DNA of 5,913 bases, taken from assembly GCA_002449305.1 (NCBI GenBank), contig DKDI01000035.1, forward strand, positions 1 to 5,913, written 5' to 3'. Source of the stretch: Treponema sp. UBA6852 (GTDB taxonomy: Bacteria; Spirochaetota; Spirochaetia; Treponematales; Treponemataceae). Shown in pieces: positions 1 to 4,277 of this stretch. A model generated the notes under the pieces. It saw nothing but the letters and a program-made list of their open reading frames with translations. It was not told the origin of the DNA and made no database searches. Position 1 is the stretch's first letter, and each line of letters starts with the position of its first letter. The translations under genes and the position numbers were made by a program.

Positions 1-127
1 AGTAAACTCGGTCAGGAATCTGAAATAGATTATCCGGTCGAGCCGGATAATGACATAAATTCAAGCCGGAGTATGACATAGGGTAAAGCCCCAGAATGAC
101 AAAAAAGACACTTTTTAGACATCCCCC
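1..127 (+). repeat. Composite palindromic repeat, copy 1 (left end beyond the window)
   Basis: Positions 1-108 match 1014-1144 almost base for base; copy 2 differs by a few substitutions and one extra 23-bp unit. Inside is a perfect 9-bp stem (29-37 with 43-51, loop TCGAG), followed by AATGACA and then degenerate single arms ending in GAATGACAAAAAAGA. The tail to about 127 (ACTTTTTAGACATCCCC) resembles 1673-1688. Because the copy-2 match begins at base 1, the element probably continues upstream of the window. It reads as one member of a dispersed, non-coding, REP/MITE-like family. No transposase is present. Confidence 0.8.
29..51. repeat. 23-nt hairpin inside repeat copy 1
   Basis: Arms ATTATCCGG and CCGGATAAT are perfectly complementary around the 5-nt loop TCGAG. 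The identical hairpin recurs at 1042-1064. Two hairpins of the same length and layout lie at 3344-3366 and 3380-3402. No T-tract follows, so it is not a classic intrinsic terminator. Confidence 0.8.
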
Positions 128-203
128 TTATTTTTAAGCATAGTTACTATGTTTGCCCAACGGACTGGGTGTGTTTTTGCAGAAAGTATAGTAAAATTAA
201 CAG

Positions 204-238
204 AAGTATGCTATTATATAGTTAAAAACATACTTTTG
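204..238. promoter_or_regulatory. Toxin-antitoxin promoter with candidate operator
   Basis: An extended -10 (TGC then TATTAT, 209-217) predicts a start near 224 and a leader of about 25 nt; the -35 region is weak. The element is framed by a 7-bp inverted repeat, AAGTATG (204-210) and CATACTT (229-235), extendable to 10 bp with one mismatch (201-210 with 229-238). A further AAGTAT at 184-189 sits 20 bp upstream in the same orientation as the left arm. Ribbon-helix-helix antitoxins of the RelB/DinJ class commonly repress their own promoter through short half-sites, so these sites are the natural operator candidates. Binding is inferred. Confidence 0.5.
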
Positions 239-249
239 GAGGTGTTGCT

Positions 250-534
250 ATGACAAATACAGCTCTTGTTCAGATAAAAGTAGATTCAGAAACAAAAACA
301 GATGTTACAAGTATTTATGAATCGCTTGGCTTGGATTTGCCTACTGCGGTCAGGATTTTTTTCAAAAAAAGCATTGCAGTAGGCGGACTTCCATTTGAGT
401 TAAGGAATGATTCTCGTTCTGAAAGATGGAACATCTACAAAGACGCAAGAGATTCAATTAAGAAGAACAATGTCCCTGAAATGTCTCTTGACGAAATCAA
501 TGCTGAAATCTCTGCTGCAAGGTCAGGCTTGTAA
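250..534 (+). CDS. RelB/DinJ-family ribbon-helix-helix antitoxin
   Basis: A 94-residue protein, predicted to be the antitoxin of a type II module: it should bind and neutralise the downstream PIN toxin and repress the shared promoter. Residues 4-52 resemble the RelB/DinJ N-terminus, with a short strand (ALVQIKVD) for the DNA-contacting ribbon, then two helices containing LGLDLPTAVRIFFKKS and the family-typical GGLPFEL. The charged C-terminal half (about 53-94) is the expected toxin-wrapping region. The start is fixed by a strong ribosome binding site, GGAGGT at 238-243, six bases before the ATG. The stop codon directly abuts the toxin start with no intervening base, which supports translational coupling. 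RelB/DinJ antitoxins are best known with RelE/YafQ-type toxins; here the partner is a PIN protein. The family call is confident, the pairing is from position only. Confidence 0.88.
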   Translation: MTNTALVQIKVDSETKTDVTSIYESLGLDLPTAVRIFFKKSIAVGGLPFELRNDSRSERWNIYKDARDSIKKNNVPEMSLDEINAEISAARSGL

Positions 535-960
535 ATGAAAAGAAAGTATGTTGTTATTGATACAAATGTTCTTGTTTCAGCTTTGATAACTCGAAATGAA
601 AGCTCTCCAACTGTGAGAATTTTGCGTTTTCTTGCAAATGGAAATATTGTTCCTGTTTATTCCGATGAAATTATCAAAGAATACAATGAAGTTTTAAGAA
701 GAGATAAATTCAAGCTTTCAGAAAGCATAATCATAAATCTTTTGAAAGATGTTATGGACAATGGCTTGAAAATTACAGAATTTGTAGAATCAAATGAAAC
801 AATGCCCGACCCAAAGGATGTTGTTTTTTATATAGTAACATTATCGGCGCAAGACAAGGATGCTTTTCTTGTAACAGGGAATGGAAAGCATTTTCCTGAA
901 AAATCATTTATTGTAACACCGTCAGAATTGGTTGAAATTCTAAAAGAAGAAATCGCCTGA
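535..960 (+). CDS. PIN-domain toxin, probable endoribonuclease
   Basis: A 141-residue protein resembling the 'putative toxin-antitoxin system toxin component, PIN family' group. PIN toxins are metal-dependent RNases with a cluster of acidic residues. Visible here are the N-terminal strand VVIDTNVLVSAL with Asp9, an acidic helix IIKEYNEVL (Glu49 or Glu52), the PDPKD segment (Asp92, Asp95), and a C-terminal DAFLVTGNGKHFP block (Asp109) that matches the family ending, so the active site looks complete. It occupies the whole PIN fold with no extra domain. The ATG immediately follows the antitoxin stop; no separate Shine-Dalgarno is obvious, so translation is probably coupled. Several ATA isoleucine codons give it an AT-rich flavour, compatible with horizontal acquisition but not proof. 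The RNA target cannot be read from the sequence. No intrinsic terminator is seen downstream; repeat copy 2 begins within about 30 bases. Confidence 0.88.
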   Translation: MKRKYVVIDTNVLVSALITRNESSPTVRILRFLANGNIVPVYSDEIIKEYNEVLRRDKFKLSESIIINLLKDVMDNGLKITEFVESNETMPDPKDVVFYIVTLSAQDKDAFLVTGNGKHFPEKSFIVTPSELVEILKEEIA

Positions 961-987
961 CAAAAAGTTCAAAACCGATTTTTATTT

Positions 988-1144
988 TCAGACTTGCCCT
1001 GCAATGTTTACGCAGTAAACTCGGTCAGGAATCTGGAATAGATTATCCGGTCGAGCCGGATAATGACATAAATTCGAGCCAGATAATGATATAAATTCAA
1101 GCCGGAGTATGACATAGGGTCAAGCCCCAGAATGACAAAAAAGA
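988..1144 (+). repeat. Composite palindromic repeat, copy 2
   Basis: Bases 1014-1144 repeat 1-108 in the same orientation. The 23-bp size difference is a tandem duplication of the unit starting AATTC(A/G)AGCC: one degenerate copy followed by one matching copy 1. The 5' part (about 988-1013, CTTGCCCTGCAATGTTT) resembles the end of the window (5888-5906), which suggests this is the fuller element. A GTTTAC/GTAAAC stem with a 3-nt loop lies at 1006-1020, and the 23-nt perfect hairpin is at 1042-1064. Together with copy 1 it brackets the toxin-antitoxin genes as direct repeats about 1013 bp apart. The 5' boundary is approximate. Confidence 0.78.
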
Positions 1145-1171
1145 TAGTTTTACTTTCTGTCATAAAAACAA

Positions 1172-1350
1172 AAGGAATACTTCCTAAGACCCGTAGCGAT
1201 ACTTCCTAAGAGGCTGAGTAATACTTCCTAAGACCCTAAGGAATACTCTCTAAGGGCCTTAGGAATACTTACTTCAGGTCTTAGGGATATTCACTTCAGG
1301 TCTTAGGAATACTCACTTCAGGAGTTAGGAAGTATTCCTTCAGTTTTTAG
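1172..1350. repeat. 22-bp tandem repeat array (eight units) bounded by 16-bp inverted repeats
   Basis: Units start at 1177, 1199, 1221, 1243, 1265, 1287, 1309 and 1331, exactly 22 bp apart with no spacers. The left three share ATACTTCCTAAG; the right ones share the pattern CACTTCAGG...TTAGGA. The divergent eighth unit carries the left-unit core in the opposite orientation: 1172-1187 and 1325-1340 are a perfect 16-bp inverted pair. The middle (1250-1262) is a CTAAGG-G-CCTTAG palindrome, so the whole array can fold back on itself. The period is not a multiple of three and no frame is open, so it is not coding. Repeats without unique spacers rule out CRISPR. Function is unknown. Confidence 0.85.
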
Positions 1351-1502
1351 ATGCTAAAATACAAGAAAATTGTTAGATTTTCCAAATTAGCACGGCAACT
1401 ATAACAGCGAATTTCCTTGTTCCGCTGAAAATCCCAGGGCAAACGCATTATAAATAATTTAAGTAAAGTTTGCGCGAAGGAACGGTTTCTGGGGCAAAAA
1501 CA

Positions 1503-1561
1503 CTCTGATTGCTGCGACCGCGTGAGCGGGCAATTCTATAGTTACTTTGCAACAATCAGAG
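1503..1561. repeat. Long imperfect hairpin inside the left arm
   Basis: CTCTGATTGCTGC (1503-1515) pairs with GCAACAATCAGAG (1549-1561) at 12 of 13 positions. An inner CCGC-GTGA-GCGG stem-loop sits at 1518-1529. No T-run follows, so it is not a typical terminator. The opposite strand of 1484-1568 shares blocks, in the same order, with 117-185 upstream of the antitoxin (GACATCC, then TTTTTGC and AGAAA). Confidence 0.65.
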
Positions 1562-1687
1562 GATGTCCAATAAGCTCTGAATGTCATTGCTGAACAATTT
1601 CTAAATGATTGTAATATATGCATTTAGAATTTCGGGTCAAGTCTATAAAAGCCTATGAATGACAAAAAAGATACTTATTGGACATCC
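1561..1687. repeat. 127-bp MITE-like unit with 14-bp terminal inverted repeats
   Basis: The terminal arms GGATGTCCAATAAG and CTTATTGGACATCC are perfect complements. Inside is a 9-bp perfect stem (1599-1607 with 1621-1629, TTCTAAATG/CATTTAGAA), plus remnants of the local palindrome family (GTCATTGCTGAAC at 1583-1595 and GGGTCAAG at 1634-1641). Its right third, GAATGACAAAAAAGA...GACATCCCC, matches the tail of repeat copy 1 (94-126). No target-site duplication is clear at its ends. Confidence 0.6.
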
Positions 1688-1808
1688 CCATTATTGCGCG
1701 ATTTTGAACCAGAAAACCGTGTCTGGGAGCCAGTTTTATGCTGAATACATTTATAATGCGTTTGCCCTGCTGAAAATCCTTCCGAATATAGGCAAAAATC
1801 AATTTATG

Positions 1809-1817
1809 TGCTAAAAT
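1809..1817 (+). promoter_or_regulatory. Probable glyS promoter (extended -10)
   Basis: TGC followed by TAAAAT is a good extended -10 and would start transcription near 1824, giving a leader of about 45 nt before the glyS ATG. The -35 window (about 1789-1794) is poor, which an extended -10 can tolerate. It resembles the toxin-antitoxin promoter (TGC-TATTAT). No T-box leader is seen, so tRNA-sensing control of this synthetase gene is not supported. Confidence 0.42.
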
Positions 1818-1868
1818 CTGCAAATTGAATTTTATGCGGCACACACCAGTGTCGAAGATGAGGTTTTT

Positions 1869-3323
1869 ATGGCAAAAGAAAAAGATGTGCATGCTTGCAC
1901 TTTGGACAAAATCATCAGTCTTTGCAAGAGAAGAGGATTTGTTTATCAGGCTTCTGAAATTTACGGCGGAATGGCTGGCGCATGGGATTACGGTCCTCTT
2001 GGCGTTGAATTCAAGCGCAACATTCAGAACGAATGGTGGCATTACATGACTCAGCTTCATGATGATGTTGTTGGTCTTGATTCAGCTATTTTTCAGCATC
2101 ACACAACTTGGGAAGCTTCCGGCCATGTAGGGCATTTTTCTGATCCGATGATTGACTGCACAGAATGCAAGGCCAGATTCCGCGCTGATCAGCTTATTGA
2201 AGATTATTTTGACAAGACTGGCGAAACTCCTTCAAAGCCGGTTGATACAATGAGCCATGAAGAAATGAAGGCTTTTATTGATGAAAAGATTAACTGCCCG
2301 ACTTGCGGAAAGCATTCTTGGACTGATGTGCGTGAATTTAACTTGATGTTCAAAACTCATCAGGGACCTGTTGCCACAGAAGCTTCTTTGGTTTATCTTC
2401 GCCCGGAAACTTGCCAGGGAATTTTTACAGACTTCAAGAATATTGTTCAGTCAAACAGAATGAAAATTCCGTTCGGAGTTGCCCAGGTTGGAAAGTCGTT
2501 CCGCAATGAAATTATCTTCAAGAATTTTATTTTCCGCACTTGTGAATTCGAGCAGATGGAAATGGAATATTTCTGCAAGCCAGGAACAGAAGATGAAACT
2601 TTTGCGCGCTGGAGAAAAGACCGCTGGAATTTCTATTTGAAATACGGAATTGCAGAAGACCATCTTAACTGGCATCACCACGACAAGCTTGCCCACTACG
2701 CAAAGGACGCTTACGATATTCAGTACAAGTTCCCGATTGGTTTTGAGGAAATTGAAGGAATTCATAGCCGCACAGACTTTGACCTTTCTCAGCACGAGCA
2801 GTACTCAAAGAAAGATATGCACTACATCGATCAGGACGACGCAAACAAACGCTACATTCCTTATGTTGTTGAAACTTCCGCTGGACTTAACAGAAACTTC
2901 CTTATGTTCCTTTGTGAAGCTTACGAAGAGCAGAATGTTGCAAAAGAAGGCGAGAGCGAAGACTTTAGAACAGTTCTTCATCTTGATCCTCGTCTTGCGC
3001 CTGTTACTGTTGCGGTTCTTCCTTTGATGAAAAAAGACGGACTTGCAGAAAAGGCAAAAGAAATTCAGCATATCTTAAAAGAAGATTTTGTTACTGATTA
3101 TGACCAGAGCGGAACAATAGGAAAACGCTACAGACGCCAGGACGAAATTGGTACTCCATTCTGTGTTACAGTAGACCATGACACGCTTGATTCTTCCAGC
3201 GCGGATTTCAATACTGTTACAGTGCGTTTCCGTGACTCAATGGAACAAAAGAGAGTTCCTCTTGACGATTTGATTCCTTTCATTCAAAAGGAAATAAAAT
3301 CTTATGTTCCTGTAAAACGCTAA
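1869..3323 (+). CDS. glyS: Glycyl-tRNA synthetase, single-chain alpha2 type
   Basis: A cytoplasmic class II aminoacyl-tRNA synthetase of 484 residues that charges tRNA-Gly with glycine, using ATP. It is the one-polypeptide homodimer type, not the separate alpha/beta type. The N-terminal GFVYQASEIYGGMAGAWDYGPLG (23-45) is diagnostic. An insertion carries two cysteine pairs, Cys97/Cys100 and Cys143/Cys146, likely zinc-binding. RPETCQGIF (178-186) belongs to the catalytic core. Motif 2 is complete (Phe211-Arg212-x-Glu214 ... Arg223-xxx-Phe227). Motif 3 is GLNR (339-342), with Asn where Asp or Glu is usual. The C-terminal anticodon-binding domain spans about 375-480 and includes GKRYRRQDEIGTPF. 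The ATG is preceded by GAGG (1860-1863) at five bases. Length and domain order look intact. It appears monocistronic: repeat hairpins follow directly. The gene is also called glyQS. Confidence 0.97.
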   Translation: MAKEKDVHACTLDKIISLCKRRGFVYQASEIYGGMAGAWDYGPLGVEFKRNIQNEWWHYMTQLHDDVVGLDSAIFQHHTTWEASGHVGHFSDPMIDCTECKARFRADQLIEDYFDKTGETPSKPVDTMSHEEMKAFIDEKINCPTCGKHSWTDVREFNLMFKTHQGPVATEASLVYLRPETCQGIFTDFKNIVQSNRMKIPFGVAQVGKSFRNEIIFKNFIFRTCEFEQMEMEYFCKPGTEDETFARWRKDRWNFYLKYGIAEDHLNWHHHDKLAHYAKDAYDIQYKFPIGFEEIEGIHSRTDFDLSQHEQYSKKDMHYIDQDDANKRYIPYVVETSAGLNRNFLMFLCEAYEEQNVAKEGESEDFRTVLHLDPRLAPVTVAVLPLMKKDGLAEKAKEIQHILKEDFVTDYDQSGTIGKRYRRQDEIGTPFCVTVDHDTLDSSSADFNTVTVRFRDSMEQKRVPLDDLIPFIQKEIKSYVPVKR

Positions 3324-3433
3324 CAGTTTAACTGTCATTTGTCATTGCCGAACTTGATTCGGCAATCTACATTTGCTAGATTCTCCGAGCAAGCCGGAGA
3401 ATGACAATTGTCGTGGCACATGAATGACAGTTA
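3323..3433. repeat. Two-hairpin palindromic repeat module after glyS
   Basis: Two 23-nt hairpins face each other: 3344-3366 (ATTGCCGAA/TTCGGCAAT, loop CTTGA, perfect 9-bp stem) and 3380-3402 (ATTCTCCG/CGGAGAAT, 7-nt loop). They are joined as TGTCATT...AATCT and AGATT...AATGACA. Outer arms TAACTGTCATT (3329-3339) and AATGACAGTTA (3423-3433) pair perfectly over 11 bp. The left arm can instead pair locally through ACAGTT-T-AACTGT (3323-3335), which overlaps the glyS stop codon. A 10-bp palindrome GACAATTGTC lies at 3403-3412. No T-tract follows either hairpin, so a role in 3'-end stability or as a bidirectional transcription block is possible but unproven. Confidence 0.8.
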
Positions 3434-3487
3434 GTAGTTGTATTGGCAAAATTCGTCATTAGACTTATTTAAGGCTGGTTGCAAGTT

Positions 3488-4270
3488 ATGGAATACGTTG
3501 CTCTTGGAAAAACAAATCTTCTAGTTAGCCGCACTGGTTTTGGCGCGGAAAGTCTTGACTGCAAGGAAATCGAAAGTTTCGGTGAAGATGCGGATGAAAA
3601 GGCTTGCGCTATTGTTCATCAGGCTTATGCTGGCGGAATGAATTTTTTTGATACTTCGCATTCCAAGCCAGTCTGTGAAAAACGTCTTGGAGCTGCCTTG
3701 CATGGAATCAGGCATAACGTGATTCTTGCGACAAAAACTTCTGGCCAGGACTTGCATGAAATCCGCCGCGATTTAGATGAAAGCCTTATGTCTTTGGAAA
3801 GCGACACTCTTGATTTGTTTCAGCTTGAAAATCCGCTTATTGTTCCAAAGAAAAACGGCATGGACGGAATTTACAATGAGCTTTTGTCTTTAAAAGAAAA
3901 GGGAATTGTTAAGCATATTGGAATTGCAACAGAAAACTACGATATTGCAAAAGAGGCTATTGAAAGCGGACTTTACGAAGTTGTTCAGTTTCCGTTCAGC
4001 ATGATTTCGCCAGATTCAGTGAAGGCTCTTGTAAAATTGTGCCAGGAAAAGGAAGTTGGCTGCATTGCTTCCCAGCCATTGAACGGTGGAGTTGTAAACG
4101 ACATTCCTTTGGCTTTTGGTTTTTTGCATCAGTTTGAAAATGTTGTTCCTGTTTGGGGAACTCATACTCAAGAAGAGCTTCAGCAGATTCTTTTTTTTAA
4201 CGACCATCCGCCAGTTGTTGACAAGTCTTTTAAAGAAGAAGTGCAAAAGGTTCAAAGTTTTTTCAACTGA
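3488..4270 (+). CDS. Aldo/keto reductase-family protein with altered catalytic residues
   Basis: A 260-residue cytoplasmic protein, shorter than the usual 310-330 for this family. The N-terminus MEYVALGKTNLLVSRTGFG is the standard opening of a bacterial aldo/keto reductase, followed by an (alpha/beta)8-barrel order: NFFDTS (52-57), KRLGAALHGIR, ILATKTSG (79-86), LDLFQLENP (108-116), LKEKGIVKHIGIAT (135-148), QPLNGG (196-201), and a weak cofactor-side end VWGTHTQEEL. Of the Asp-Tyr-Lys-His tetrad, Asp55 and Lys83 remain, but Tyr appears replaced by Lys60 and His by Glu114. Family members use NAD(P)H to reduce carbonyls; this one may act differently or be non-catalytic. I chose the ATG because homology begins there; an in-frame TTG at 3479 would add three residues, with AAGG (3471-3474) as its only nearby Shine-Dalgarno. 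It converges on the next gene, with 7 bases between stops. Confidence 0.82.
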   Translation: MEYVALGKTNLLVSRTGFGAESLDCKEIESFGEDADEKACAIVHQAYAGGMNFFDTSHSKPVCEKRLGAALHGIRHNVILATKTSGQDLHEIRRDLDESLMSLESDTLDLFQLENPLIVPKKNGMDGIYNELLSLKEKGIVKHIGIATENYDIAKEAIESGLYEVVQFPFSMISPDSVKALVKLCQEKEVGCIASQPLNGGVVNDIPLAFGFLHQFENVVPVWGTHTQEELQQILFFNDHPPVVDKSFKEEVQKVQSFFN

Positions 4271-4277
4271 TTGAATT

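Larger units (their letters stand above)
1435..1769. repeat. Nested inverted-repeat structure upstream of glyS
   Basis: The outer arms 1435-1455 and 1749-1769 are perfectly complementary over 21 bp (key part GGGCAAACGCATTAT). Farther in, ACGGTTTCTGG (1482-1492) pairs with CCAGAAAACCGT (1709-1720) apart from one extra base, and the inner arms 1561-1574 and 1674-1687 are perfectly complementary over 14 bp. The two sides therefore look like diverged inverted copies of one sequence, with the left side carrying an extra hairpin (1503-1561). GCTGAAAATCC also occurs in the same orientation at both ends (1424-1434 and 1769-1779). No transposase or other gene lies inside. It is best described as a composite MITE-like or foldback element of unknown function. 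Confidence 0.75.
961..1868. other. Long gene-free stretch between toxin and glyS
   Basis: No open frame here has a plausible start, ribosome binding site and recognisable product; the one longer minus-strand frame (1653-2060) runs into the synthetase gene as an antisense shadow. No tRNA T-arm motif, T-box signature or DnaA-box cluster was found. The stretch is made of repeat copy 2, the 22-bp array, and the nested inverted repeats listed separately, followed by the glyS leader. Bases about 1350-1434 are AT-rich, contain an orphan extended -10-like TGCTAAAAT (1352-1360), and otherwise hold nothing I can assign. Confidence 0.7.

Noticed and set aside
1177..1350. CRISPR array
   Set aside because: Units are contiguous at 22 bp with no unique spacers, and no cas gene is in the window.
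1177..1350. Plasmid-type iteron origin
   Set aside because: Unit length fits iterons, but there is no initiator gene, no DnaA box and no clear AT-rich unwinding module attached; the setting is chromosomal.
1684..1868. T-box riboswitch upstream of glyS
   Set aside because: No AGGGTGG-like T-box sequence or antiterminator/terminator pair is present; the visible structure is repeat-derived.
1653..2060. Minus-strand 135-codon open frame
   Set aside because: It overlaps the start of glyS antisense and runs through repeat sequence; its translation matches nothing recognisable.
2451..3071. Other-frame open frames inside glyS on both strands
   Set aside because: They are shadows of the synthetase gene with low-complexity or unlikely translations.
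3344..3402. Intrinsic terminators of glyS
   Set aside because: Stems are strong but neither is followed by a T-run; both match the dispersed repeat family instead.
3443..3471. TTGGCA/TATTTA as the reductase promoter
   Set aside because: The -10 is poor and the predicted start (about 3478) would leave only about 10 nt before the ATG, excluding the AAGG site.
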